Below the pieces are notes generated by a model. It saw only the letters and a list, made by a program, of their open reading frames with translations, searched no databases and was not told the DNA's origin. This document shows positions 41,747 through 50,481 of a DNA stretch of 63,018 bases, one piece after another. Within the stretch, counting starts at the first letter, position 1. Each line of letters begins with the position of its first letter. Made by a program: the position numbers and the translations under genes. This DNA is from Gemmatimonadota bacterium (GTDB lineage Bacteria > Gemmatimonadota > Gemmatimonadetes > Longimicrobiales > Gaopeijiaceae), in assembly GCA_021295815.1 (NCBI GenBank), contig JAGWBQ010000020.1:1-63018 (forward strand), given 5' to 3'.

Positions 41747-43276
41747 CTATTCGTCCTTGAGCAGCTTGCGCACGAAGGGCGAAGCGAGCAGCGCGACGAT
41801 CCCTACTCCGCCGACCACCCAGGTGATGGAGCGGAAGAGACCGGCGAAGCCTACCTCCTCGACGCCTTGGCCGGCGACCAGACCCGCGAAGAGGTTGCCC
41901 AGAGCCGCCCCCACGAACCAGATGCCCATCATCTGGCCGACTCGGCTCACCGGGGCGAGCCGGGTGACTGCGGAGAGGCCGATGGGCGAGATGCAAAGCT
42001 CGCCTACCGTGTGCAGGAAGTACATCACCACGAGCCAGGCAGGGCTTGCCAGCCCGTCGTCGCCCGCATTGGCCGCGCCCCAGGCGATCACCAGGTAGCC
42101 GAGGGCCAGTCCGAGAAGGCCCATCGCCGCCTTGAGCGGAATCGACGGATTCGCGTTCATTTTCTGGAGTGCGACCCAGATGCTGCCGAAGACCGGGGCG
42201 AGGATGATGATGAAGAGCGCGTTCACAGACTGGAACCACGAGGCCGGGATTTCGGACCCCATGAACGGCACCCATTCGGCGAGGCTTCTGTCGGTCGAGT
42301 CGCGGGCGAAGAGGTTGAGCGAACTGCCCGCCTGCTCGAATCCGGACCAGAAGACGGCCACGAGCAGGAAGAGCCAGAAGATCACTACCGTGCCCTTGAT
42401 CTCGCGCACGGTGTGGCCTGCCAGGAACCAGACGTAGAGGAAGTAGAGGCCGACCAGAACGATCACGCCGTATCCGAGCCAGAGGGCGACCTCTTCGATG
42501 GAGACGGCGACGGTTCCGTTCGAGACGAGCCAGCCGAGGAGAACCACGAGCGCGACGACTCCGCCGAAGATGGTGAAGAACCGCCTTTCCTTCGCCTTGA
42601 TCGCGACCCGAGGCTCCTCGGTCTTCAGAAGACCGGCGTCACCCAAGCGGCTCTCGGTCAGACGGTACTGGATGAGCCCCAGGAGCATGCCCACTCCTGC
42701 GGCCCCGAATCCCCAGTGCCAGTTGTAGTTCTCGGCCAGACCACCGGTGACGAGCGGCCCGAGGAAGGCGCCGAGGTTGATCCCCATGTAGAAGATGGAG
42801 AACCCGGCGTCGCGCCGGGCGTCCGCCGAGGCCGGGTAGAGCTCTCCGACCACCGTGCTCACGTTGGGCTTGAGCAGCCCGGTGCCCATAATGACGAATA
42901 CCAGCCCGAGAAAGAAGGTGAAGTTTGTCGGGACGGCCATGGTGAAGTGGCCGAGGGTGATTATGCAGCCGCCGACGAAGACCGCCTTGCGCTGCCCCCA
43001 GAGATTGTCGGCCACCCAGCCGCCCGGCAGCCCCATGATGTAGACGAGGGCCGTGTAGAGACCGTAAATGGCTCCTGCGGTTACCGTCGTGAGCCCCAGA
43101 CCAGCGTGCGGCGAACCGTCGGCGAGAGTCGCGGTGGTCGCTTCCGTCATGAAGAGAATGAGGAGCGCCCGCATCCCGTAGTACGAGAAGCGTTCCCACA
43201 TCTCGGTGAAGAAAAGCGTGGCCAGTCCGGCCGGATGCCCGAAGAAGGTCCGGCCGTTGAGGTCGCTGTTGGTCAT
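41747..43276 (-). CDS. POT/PTR family proton-coupled peptide transporter
   Basis: A 509-residue MFS transporter with about 12-14 TM helices. The start at 43276 (MTNSDLNGRTFFGHPAG) is chosen over the 30-codon upstream extension, which lacks homology. The first helix carries the family signature FFTEMWERFSYYGMRALLIL (E-x-x-E-R-F-x-Y-Y-G). GLYTALVYIMGLPGGWVADN and FSIFYMGINLGAFLGPLVTG (the PTR2 FYxxINxG motif) are also present, and GELCISPIGLSAVTRLAP near the C-terminus. It imports di- or tripeptides with protons; the precise substrate is unknown. It is convergent with ligD. Confidence 0.93.
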   Translation of the reverse strand: MTNSDLNGRTFFGHPAGLATLFFTEMWERFSYYGMRALLILFMTEATTATLADGSPHAGLGLTTVTAGAIYGLYTALVYIMGLPGGWVADNLWGQRKAVFVGGCIITLGHFTMAVPTNFTFFLGLVFVIMGTGLLKPNVSTVVGELYPASADARRDAGFSIFYMGINLGAFLGPLVTGGLAENYNWHWGFGAAGVGMLLGLIQYRLTESRLGDAGLLKTEEPRVAIKAKERRFFTIFGGVVALVVLLGWLVSNGTVAVSIEEVALWLGYGVIVLVGLYFLYVWFLAGHTVREIKGTVVIFWLFLLVAVFWSGFEQAGSSLNLFARDSTDRSLAEWVPFMGSEIPASWFQSVNALFIIILAPVFGSIWVALQKMNANPSIPLKAAMGLLGLALGYLVIAWGAANAGDDGLASPAWLVVMYFLHTVGELCISPIGLSAVTRLAPVSRVGQMMGIWFVGAALGNLFAGLVAGQGVEEVGFAGLFRSITWVVGGVGIVALLASPFVRKLLKDE

Positions 43277-43472
43277 CTTGGATCCGGGGAACGTGCGTGG
43301 ACGACGGCTGGACGTGAATATCTCCAGCGGGTCCGGCAACCTACGAAAGCACGTCGTCCGCCGCAACCAATGCCACGTCCCGGAACGCGATCACGCCCCG
43401 CCCCGCAACCTGTGTCTCCGACGACAGGTCCGGTTCGCCCCGGCCCGGACGGATTCTCGCCCGCGCGGCCCC

Positions 43473-44255
43473 TCAACCGGTCGCGGTGGAGTGAACCGCG
43501 AAGCGCGCTCCCTGCGCATCCGCGCAGACCGCGACCATGTCGCCGTCGGGTACCTCCATCGGACCTTCGACGACCTTGCCGCCCAACTCCCCGACTCGCG
43601 CCGCCGCAGCCCTTGCGTCTTCCACTCGGAAGTAGTTGAGCCACATGCAGGCCGGCATCTCGGGGGGGCGGGCGAACATGCCGCCGAGCTCCTTCTCGCC
43701 CCGCTTGAACATCATGTAGGGCCCCACCCCCTCGATCTCGAAGTCGGAGCTCCGCTCCCACCCGCACATCTCGGAGTAGAAGCTCCACGCCTCGTCGACG
43801 TCTTCGGTCGCGAGCTCGTGCCATGAGACCTCGCCGATCCTCGGTTCTTGGTCGTGGCCTGGCGCTTCGTCCGCTGGCTGATAGGCCGCGAAGCATCCCC
43901 CGCTCGCCGGATCGCTCACGATGGCGATGCGTCCGACGCCGTCGATGTCGATCCGGTTGAGGACGCCGCCCCCGAGCCCCTCGGCCTTGGCCGTGAAGGC
44001 GTCGACGTCCGGTGTGGAGACATACATGAGCCAGTGCGGCGGCACCTCCCTGGGAATGCTCGGCGGCATCTCCATCATCCCGCCGATGGGCGTGCCGCCG
44101 TTCATCCAGGACGTATAGGGATGTTCGCCCGCCTGGAAGTCGTGGGCGCCCCAGCCGAAGAGCTCGGTATAGAAGGTGAGCGCGCTCTCGGCATCGGTGG
44201 TCAGCAGTTCGTACCAGCAGGGTCGTCCGGTCGGGATCGTGCGGTTCTCCATCAT
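43473..44255 (-). CDS. Two-domain VOC (glyoxalase-like) family protein
   Basis: A 260-residue cytoplasmic protein made of two vicinal-oxygen-chelate repeats (about 8-125 and 140-258). Each starts with the pattern W-x-E-L-x-T-x-D-x-x-x-A-x-x-F-Y: CWYELLTTDAESALTFYTEL and VSWHELATEDVDEAWSFYSE. Both end in a G-x-R/D strand (IAIVSDPASGGCFAAY, MVAVCADAQGARFAVH). The group resembles CFP-30B/27 kDa antigen-type proteins from actinobacteria and others. The metal ligands are not clear, so catalysis is uncertain. An isolated gene between the transporter and the DUF1684 gene. Confidence 0.88.
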   Translation of the reverse strand: MMENRTIPTGRPCWYELLTTDAESALTFYTELFGWGAHDFQAGEHPYTSWMNGGTPIGGMMEMPPSIPREVPPHWLMYVSTPDVDAFTAKAEGLGGGVLNRIDIDGVGRIAIVSDPASGGCFAAYQPADEAPGHDQEPRIGEVSWHELATEDVDEAWSFYSEMCGWERSSDFEIEGVGPYMMFKRGEKELGGMFARPPEMPACMWLNYFRVEDARAAAARVGELGGKVVEGPMEVPDGDMVAVCADAQGARFAVHSTATG

Positions 44256-44343
44256 TCGTCTCCCTTTGTGATTTTTTCGAGGGCCTCCCCGATAATTTCG
44301 CCGAGCCGAGACGGCGTCCGGGTCGCGGTTTGGCCGCGAGCCG

Positions 44344-45285
44344 TCAGTAGGTGGAATCGGTCGGTCGCTGTTCGCCGGCCGTGACCGCGAGCGCGAGGCG
44401 GTTTTCTCGTGGCGGCAAGCTGCAGACGGAGAACTGCGTAAAGACGCAGGGAGGGTTGTAGGTGCGGTTGAAGTCGATGGTGGTGAAGCCGGTCGAGTCC
44501 GCGAACGGCACCCTGAGATAGCGACCGCCCTGATAGGTGTTCACCACTGCGGTCGAGTCCCACAGGCTGACGAAGAAGCTCGAACTGGTGGGGGAGGCGA
44601 AAGCGACTAGCCGGTGCTCGCGGCCGGCCGCCCTGAATGCGAGCTCGCCGGGAGATTCGTTCTCGACCTGTCCGTCGGTCACGTCGTCCAGCTCGAAAAT
44701 GCGCGGCTCCGGGTAGGGCTCGAAGCGCGCCGTGACGCGCCAGTCCTGGGTGACCGGGTAGTACGGCGGTAGCGTGAAGCTCCCGATCTGCGGGTGTTCC
44801 TCGTCCCAGACCCGCAGCCAGAGCCGCTCCGTGCCCCGTTCGGAGTGAATGCGCATGCCAAGCGAGCCGAGACGGAGCAGCGTGGGATTCTCGCTCCGAT
44901 CGTGAGCAAGCTCCAAAACGGTTTCGACCGGAGTGCCGTCCTCGGACGCGAAGCCCTCGTTGGGCTCCAGCGTTATCGCGCCGTCTTCCATGCGGATGGT
45001 CCCTGCCAGCTCCGGAACGTCGTTCGCCGCCAGAAGGATGGAGACCTCGTCGCCGGCGCCGACCGTATTCGCGCCTTCGCGGAGCTCCCAGAGGCCAATC
45101 CAGATCACCGGCCCGCTCGGCGGCACGGTCTGTCTGCTTTCCCGATAGGCGTGCCATTCGGCGTGCGAGGCCGCGAACTCCTCCTCGGAAACGGGTGGCG
45201 GCTCCGGCCAGGGCTCCGGAGCGCAGGCCGACGAGAGTGCGGAGATTACGACAAATGCGAAAATGCGGCGGTTGAACGACGTCAT
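44344..45285 (-). CDS. DUF1684 family lipoprotein
   Basis: A 313-residue exported protein with signal FAFVVISALSSAC (lipobox SSAC). The frame is open far upstream, but the start at 45285 gives the signal peptide directly. DUF1684 hallmarks are the N-terminal FAASHAEWHAYRESR and SGPVIWIGLWELREG regions, DSTGFTTIDFNRTYNPPC and CSLPPRENRLALAV near the C-terminus, where the N-P-P-C and P-P-x-E-N-R-L motifs are strictly conserved in the family. The function is unknown. It lies 155 bases after the efflux adaptor gene and could share its transcript. Confidence 0.92.
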   Translation of the reverse strand: MTSFNRRIFAFVVISALSSACAPEPWPEPPPVSEEEFAASHAEWHAYRESRQTVPPSGPVIWIGLWELREGANTVGAGDEVSILLAANDVPELAGTIRMEDGAITLEPNEGFASEDGTPVETVLELAHDRSENPTLLRLGSLGMRIHSERGTERLWLRVWDEEHPQIGSFTLPPYYPVTQDWRVTARFEPYPEPRIFELDDVTDGQVENESPGELAFRAAGREHRLVAFASPTSSSFFVSLWDSTAVVNTYQGGRYLRVPFADSTGFTTIDFNRTYNPPCVFTQFSVCSLPPRENRLALAVTAGEQRPTDSTY

Positions 45286-45440
45286 GGTAGGCTTGGGAAC
45301 GGTTAGGTCTCTGAACGGCTCGCGCGACGAGCAAGCCCTTGCGGGCGTGCTTATACTGCGGTACGGGAGAGGTATTTCCTCCCGCGACTTCCCTCCCGGA
45401 AGATGCGGGTTCGGTGGACTGGGCGCCAGCCCGGGGCGCC

Positions 45441-46667
45441 TTACCCGGGCCCGTCCAGGTTCGACCGGACCACCATGCCCTCGGTCGCGAACTGGATGCC
45501 GCTCAGCACCACTGCCTGTCCGTCCTCCAGAGCTCCGGTGACGTACACGAGTCGGTCGGTACGCTGCAGGATGTTCACCGGAACAATGGTGACCGACGAG
45601 TCCGGGCGAAGCGCCCAGACTTCGTTCCCGGTCCGAAGCGCCGCGCGCGGAACGGTGAAGTACCGCCCCGGGGCGGTCCCGTCGATGAGCACCTCCACGA
45701 ACTGACCGACCAGAAGGGGCGGACCTCTCCGCCCGTCGTCGACCTCCGAGCCGTCCTCGTCGGCAGTCGCGCGACCGCCCGCGAACGGGTCGGGAATGCG
45801 GACCACCACGTCGATGGTGCGGGTCTGCACGTCTACGGCGGCCTCGGCGCGATCCAAGTAGCCGGACCACGAGTAGGAAGCGCCTCCGTACTCCGAGAAC
45901 ACCCTGGCCTGGACGCTCCGGTCGCCGTCGCCGGCTTCCAGCGTCCACAGGTCCGGGATGAGGGCCGCGTCGGCGTCCGACAGGGGAACGACCACCTCCA
46001 CGGCGTCGTCGGCGTAGAGCCGGCCCACGCTTTGACCGGCGGCCACGAACTGCCCGGGGTCCACCATGTCGGTCCGCACAACGCCGCTGAAGGGAGCGCG
46101 CACCTCGGTCCGCGAGAGCGCCAGCTCGGCGTCGGCCAGCGTCGCGCTGTCGCGCGCCAGCGCGGCCCGGGCGGCCTCCAACTGCGGCTGCTTGAGCGTA
46201 AGCGGGCTCGCCTCTCCCGGTGGGTCGCCCGCCCGGCGGCGGACGAACCCCTCGTATTCGGCGCGGGCGATGCGGGCCTCCTCCTCCGCCTGCAGGAGCG
46301 CGACCTGCTGCGCGGCGACATTCGCGCGGGCCTGTTGCACCCGGTTCAGATAGTCCGCGTCGTCGATGCGGAAGAGCGTCTGTCCCTCGCTGACCTTCCC
46401 GCCGCTCTGAAACGTCGGGGCGACCGACGCGACCTGGCCGCTGACCTGCGCGATGACGTCGATCTCGGCCCTCGGACGCACGGTCCCCGCGCTATTGACG
46501 GGAATCGCGCCGCTCACTTCGTTGGCCTCGGCGGTCGTGACGAACGGAACCCGCGAGGGAGGCTCGCGCACCGGTGGGGCGGGACGCAGCACGACCATGA
46601 GGGTCGCTAGGACTGCGGCGCCCCCAAGGATACCGACGACGGTCAATCGATTGCGGAGCCGGCTCAC
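45441..46667 (-). CDS. RND-type efflux periplasmic adaptor subunit
   Basis: A 408-residue membrane-fusion protein. It has an N-terminal membrane anchor (LTVVGILGGAAVLATLMVVL), a lipoyl half-motif IDVIAQVSGQVASVAP, a long coiled-coil hairpin (about 105-190; VQQARANVAAQQVALLQAEE, LEAARAALARDSATLADAEL), the second lipoyl half RTEVRAPFSGVVRTDMVDPG, then beta-barrel and membrane-proximal domains. It overlaps the outer-membrane component gene (ATGA at 46664-46667). No inner-membrane RND pump gene lies between or after the two, so the pump must be encoded elsewhere or not needed. Confidence 0.92.
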   Translation of the reverse strand: MSRLRNRLTVVGILGGAAVLATLMVVLRPAPPVREPPSRVPFVTTAEANEVSGAIPVNSAGTVRPRAEIDVIAQVSGQVASVAPTFQSGGKVSEGQTLFRIDDADYLNRVQQARANVAAQQVALLQAEEEARIARAEYEGFVRRRAGDPPGEASPLTLKQPQLEAARAALARDSATLADAELALSRTEVRAPFSGVVRTDMVDPGQFVAAGQSVGRLYADDAVEVVVPLSDADAALIPDLWTLEAGDGDRSVQARVFSEYGGASYSWSGYLDRAEAAVDVQTRTIDVVVRIPDPFAGGRATADEDGSEVDDGRRGPPLLVGQFVEVLIDGTAPGRYFTVPRAALRTGNEVWALRPDSSVTIVPVNILQRTDRLVYVTGALEDGQAVVLSGIQFATEGMVVRSNLDGPG

Positions 46668-48199
46668 CTGGATTGTCCTCCGGTTCGCGGGCCCGACCCT
46701 TCGGATAGGGTGGCAGTCAGCATGCGCCGGCCTTCCGAGTCGGGCGGTTCGGTCCAGTCGCCGCCCAACGAACGGTGTAGCGCCAGGCGCGCCAGAGCCA
46801 GGTCGCGACGCGCACCCGCGAGCGTCGACTCGACGCCGAGGAGCGCTCGCACGGCGTCAAGATAGTCGATGTAGCCTCCCACACCGGCTGCGTAGCGGCG
46901 CGACTGGAGCTCGACCGACGCGAAAGCCTCGTCCCTCTGCGAGACCAGAAAGTCGTGGCGAAGCCCTTGGTTGCCGAGCGCTGCCAGCGCCGCTTCCACC
47001 TCGTGCACCGCGGTAACCACCGTGCGACCGTAGGCGGCCGCCAACTGATCGAACCGGGCCTGCGCCAGATCGATGTTGCTGCGAATGCGGCCGCCCTGGA
47101 AAATGGGAGCTGTGAGGTTGCCGAGCAGGTTGCTGAACCACTGATCGACCTTGAAGAGCCCGTCGGCCTCGGAGGACTGCACCCCGATGGTTCCGGACAG
47201 GGAAAGGGAGGGAAGCAGCTCGGCCCGGCGCGCTCCGATGCTGAAACGGGCGGCCTCCAGCCGCAGACCCGCCGAGCGCACGTCCGGCCTCTGCGCAAGC
47301 AGGTCCGCAGGTACTCCTGCGGCCACGGGATCGTCCGACGGTATCGGGGCCAGCGAATCGGGAAGGATCGCGTCGAGCTTGTCGCGAAATCCGCCCAGCA
47401 GGACGGCCATGCGCCCCTCGGCGTCGACCGACCGGCTCTCCAGTTGAGGAAGCGCGGCCTGGGTGTTCCGAAGCTCCTGGCGGAGCTGGTAGAGCTCGAA
47501 GGAAGTGATCAGCCCTCGGTCGTAGCGGGTCTCCGAGAGCTCCATCCGTTCCAGGAGAACGTCGACGGTCTCGCGAGCGAGGGCCTCGCGCCGGCGCAGG
47601 TCGGCGATCTCGAAGTAGGTCGCGATGGTCTCGGCCAGCACCCCGATGCGGGCCGCGTGGTAATCGGACTCCGATGCCAGGTACTCGTGCCCGGCGGCCA
47701 GTCGGTCGTTGCGGGCGCGTCCCCAGAAATCCAGTTCGTATGCGAAGTCGATGCCCAGCGACCAGGTTCGGATTCCGAGGCGGTCGGGAAGAGCGTTGCC
47801 GAACAGGCTGTCGCCCACGATGTCACGGAACTGCTGACCGACCCCGACGTTGGAGGGGCTGTCCTGATCGCTGGCAGTCGCCCCCGCCTGCACGGAGGGA
47901 AGAAGGGCCGCGCGCGCGATCCCCGCCTGAGCCCTGGCCTGCCGCACCCTGGCGACGGCCTCCGCGAGGTCGAAGTTGGCGACCAGCACCGAGTCGATGA
48001 CGGTGTTGAGCGCCGGGTCCTGGAAGGCCGTCCACCACTCCCTGGCTTCGTAGACGTCCGCCTCTTCCGCCCTCTCGAAACTCTCGGGAAGCTCGGCCAC
48101 CGGCTCCGGCACCGAGGGCGCCGGCGCAAGTGTGCACGATGCGGCCAGGAGCAGGAAGGATCCCGCACCAGGGAGCGCAAGCCCCTGCCGAGAATTCAT
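46664..48199 (-). CDS. TolC/NodT-family outer-membrane efflux lipoprotein
   Basis: A 511-residue protein. The start at 48199 (MNSRQGLALPGAGSFLLLA) gives a signal peptide with lipobox LAASC; the longer frame upstream is unlikely. The family pattern is clear: WWTAFQDPALNTVIDSVLVA, the helical repeat DLAEAVARVRQARAQAGIAR AALLPS (in two parts), a mid-protein FAYELDFWGRARND motif, SETRYDRGLITSFELYQLRQ, and in the second repeat PDVRSAGLRLEAARFSIGAR and YAAGVGGYIDYLDAVRALLG. It forms the outer-membrane channel for the adaptor encoded by the overlapping gene. Confidence 0.94.
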   Translation of the reverse strand: MNSRQGLALPGAGSFLLLAASCTLAPAPSVPEPVAELPESFERAEEADVYEAREWWTAFQDPALNTVIDSVLVANFDLAEAVARVRQARAQAGIARAALLPSVQAGATASDQDSPSNVGVGQQFRDIVGDSLFGNALPDRLGIRTWSLGIDFAYELDFWGRARNDRLAAGHEYLASESDYHAARIGVLAETIATYFEIADLRRREALARETVDVLLERMELSETRYDRGLITSFELYQLRQELRNTQAALPQLESRSVDAEGRMAVLLGGFRDKLDAILPDSLAPIPSDDPVAAGVPADLLAQRPDVRSAGLRLEAARFSIGARRAELLPSLSLSGTIGVQSSEADGLFKVDQWFSNLLGNLTAPIFQGGRIRSNIDLAQARFDQLAAAYGRTVVTAVHEVEAALAALGNQGLRHDFLVSQRDEAFASVELQSRRYAAGVGGYIDYLDAVRALLGVESTLAGARRDLALARLALHRSLGGDWTEPPDSEGRRMLTATLSEGSGPRTGGQSR

Positions 48200-48458
48200 G
48201 GTCGCCTCACCTGATTTCGTGTGCGGAAGCGGTCCGAAGAAGTACTCCGAATCTAGGTAGCGGACGGCGATGAGGCAAGCTGCCAAGAGTGGCTTGTTCG
48301 GGCGTTACCGGAGCCTGGCACCTGATCGCCGGCGGAGGGTCTGCCGCGTGTCCCTCCCCGCTCCCTGACACATTTCCCCCGGTTCGGCGGTAGGATTGAG
48401 GCTGCGCCCGGCGTCCCTCGGCAGACGCGACCAGTACCGACACGAGCCCGACCATCTC

Positions 48459-48677
48459 ATGGAAAACATCCGCGCCTTCTTCGACTACCTGCTGGAGAAC
48501 CCGGTTTTCCTCGTTCCTCTGCTCATCCTGGGCGCCGTTCTCGTCTACGGCATCCTCAAGAGACTCTTCAAGGTCGTCGCCATCGTCGTCATCGCGGCCG
48601 GCCTATACTACCTCCTGATGGAGTATTTCGGACCCGGTGCGCCCGATCTCGGTCTGGACCCGGCTATATTTTGCTGA
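48459..48677 (+). CDS. Small two-helix membrane protein, 72 aa
   Basis: Starts MENIRAFFDYLLENP; the frame is open 21 codons upstream but without a better start. Two hydrophobic segments follow: VFLVPLLILGAVLVYGIL and VVAIVVIAAGLYYLLMEYF, separated by a basic KRLFK loop, and the C-terminus is short and acidic. No ribosome-binding site stands out before 48459. It is divergent from the efflux operon across 259 bases, with the glycosyltransferase gene 108 bases downstream. No family was recognised. Confidence 0.6.
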   Translation: MENIRAFFDYLLENPVFLVPLLILGAVLVYGILKRLFKVVAIVVIAAGLYYLLMEYFGPGAPDLGLDPAIFC

Positions 48678-48785
48678 CCTGGCCCAAGCCGGATCGCGGA
48701 CATGACCGGGCGGTCTTGATGAACACCCTCCACCAAGGCTCGACTCTCCGGTCTTTCTTGAGCCCTCGACCATGAAGGTGGCAAC

Positions 48786-49934
48786 GTGAGAGTGGCGCTC
48801 TTCACCGACACGTATCCATCCGACCTGAACGGGGTAGCGATGACGCTCGGCAAGCTTGTGGCTCACGGCAGGTCCCGAGGGCACGAATTCGCTCTGGTGA
48901 CGCCGAAGGTCTCGGAAGAGCCGTGCGCGAACGCCGCCGTCCACCTTCGGAACCCGAGTTGTCCGGTCCCCTTCTATCCCGATCTCAACCTGGCCTGGGC
49001 CATGGGGGGGCAGGTTCGTAAGGTCATGACCGCCTTCAACCCGGACGTGGTGCACGTGGCCACCGAGGCGACGGTCGGCATCGCGGGCAGGCTTTGGGCC
49101 GAGCGCAAGCACGTACCGCTCGTCACCTCCTACCACACCAACTTCGTGGAGTATCTGACTCACTACGGCATGGGGATCTTCGCCACCTCGCTCTGGCGCT
49201 ATCTGCGCTGGTTCCACGATCTGGCGGAGGTGACCTACTGCCCGAGCTCGGATACCTTGGCCGATCTGCGTCAGCACGGCATGCACGATCGCTTGAAGGT
49301 GTGGTCGCGCGGCGTCGACACCGACCGCTTCGATCCGGGGCGTCGGAGCATGGAGGTGCGAGAGCGGCTGGCGCCCGGGGCGGAATACGTCATGGGGTAC
49401 GTCGGCAGACTGGCCGGTGAGAAGCGCGTCGAGGTTCTTCTCGAAGCGTTCAGGGTCGTGCGGGAGCGTTACGGCGACCGGGTCGCGCTCGTGGTCGTGG
49501 GCGACGGCCCCCGTGCGGCTGCTCTGAGGGCCGAGGCCCCGGAGGGCGCGCACTTCACCGGATACCTGCGCGGTGACGCTCTCGCCGAAGCATACGCCTC
49601 CTTCGATCTCTTCACCTTCCCATCCGATACCGAGACCTTCGGCAACGTCGTGCTCGAGGCCCTGGCATCGGGCGTTCCGGCCGTGGTCGCCAACAGGGGT
49701 GGCGTGCGCGAGACCGTCATTCCGGGTCGAACCGGGATCCGGGTTCCGCCTCTGGACGCGGACGCCTTCGCCGAAGCGTGCATTCGGCTGCTCGCCAACG
49801 ACATGGAGCGGCGCACCTTGGCGCGAGGGGCTCGGGAGGAGGCCCTGAGCCGGAGCTGGAGCGCCGTCCTCGACGGGGTTCTCGACGGATACCGGTCGCA
49901 GTTGCCCGACAGATTCCGGGAAATCCGGGCGTGA
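48786..49934 (+). CDS. Family-4 glycosyltransferase (mannosyltransferase-like)
   Basis: A 382-residue GT-B enzyme starting with GTG. The N-terminal domain begins RVALFTDTYPSDLNGVAMTL and includes PDVVHVATEATVGIAGRLWA and PLVTSYHTNFVEYL, typical of PimB/MgtA-like glycosyltransferases. The C-terminal domain has YVMGYVGRLAGEKRVEVLLE and the nucleotide-sugar site FPSDTETFGNVVLEALASG with the E-x7-E motif. It probably glycosylates a lipid in the membrane. It is followed by, and overlaps (GTGA), a PAP2-type phosphatase, which suggests work on a phospholipid or polyprenyl-phosphate pathway. Confidence 0.9.
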   Translation: MRVALFTDTYPSDLNGVAMTLGKLVAHGRSRGHEFALVTPKVSEEPCANAAVHLRNPSCPVPFYPDLNLAWAMGGQVRKVMTAFNPDVVHVATEATVGIAGRLWAERKHVPLVTSYHTNFVEYLTHYGMGIFATSLWRYLRWFHDLAEVTYCPSSDTLADLRQHGMHDRLKVWSRGVDTDRFDPGRRSMEVRERLAPGAEYVMGYVGRLAGEKRVEVLLEAFRVVRERYGDRVALVVVGDGPRAAALRAEAPEGAHFTGYLRGDALAEAYASFDLFTFPSDTETFGNVVLEALASGVPAVVANRGGVRETVIPGRTGIRVPPLDADAFAEACIRLLANDMERRTLARGAREEALSRSWSAVLDGVLDGYRSQLPDRFREIRA

Positions 49935-50464
49935 ACGCCATCAAGCTCGCGCTGGGCAGCTACGACGAGCGCATCCTGATCGCGTTTCTGACCCGTCGGC
50001 GCCACACCGCCGACATTTTCATGCGCCTCGTCACCAAACTCGGCAACGCGGCGGTCATCATTCCGATCACCCTCTCGACCGCCTTCGGTCTGGTACCGGG
50101 ACCGTCGGAGCTGGCGACGGCCGGGCGGCTGGCCGCGTGGAGCCTCGCGATCTCCCATCTTCTGGCGCAGATCCTCAAGCGGATGGTCGGAAGGAAGCGT
50201 CCGGATCTGCCCGCCGGACTCGATCGGCTCATCGTGCCGGAGGACCGGTTCTCGTTCCCGTCCGGACACGCGACGGCCGGACTCTCGGTGGCGCTTCCGG
50301 TGATGCTGGTACTGTCCTGGCCGATAGCGGCCGTCGTTCTCGGGGTCGGTGTTCTGATCGGGATCAGCCGCTGCTACCTTGGGGTTCACTACCCAGGCGA
50401 CGTGCTGGTCGGATGGGCGCTCGCCACCTGCACGGTATTTTCCGTTCAGGGCGTTCTGCTCTGA
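49931..50464 (+). CDS. PAP2-superfamily membrane phosphatase
   Basis: A 177-residue protein with about five TM helices. The GTG at 49931 overlaps the glycosyltransferase stop. All three catalytic motifs are present: KRMVGRKRPD (K-x6-R-P), FSFPSGHATAG (P-S-G-H) and SRCYLGVHYPGDVLVG (S-R-x5-H-x3-D). It likely dephosphorylates a lipid phosphate such as phosphatidylglycerophosphate, phosphatidate or undecaprenyl diphosphate. Pairing with a GT4 enzyme hints at glycolipid synthesis. Confidence 0.9.
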   Translation: MNAIKLALGSYDERILIAFLTRRRHTADIFMRLVTKLGNAAVIIPITLSTAFGLVPGPSELATAGRLAAWSLAISHLLAQILKRMVGRKRPDLPAGLDRLIVPEDRFSFPSGHATAGLSVALPVMLVLSWPIAAVVLGVGVLIGISRCYLGVHYPGDVLVGWALATCTVFSVQGVLL

Positions 50465-50481
50465 CCCTTCCGCGCTCTCAG

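Noticed and set aside
41867-43639. 590-codon plus-strand open frame
   Set aside because: Antisense shadow of the POT transporter; the translation is charged and repetitive, whereas the minus strand has the PTR signature.
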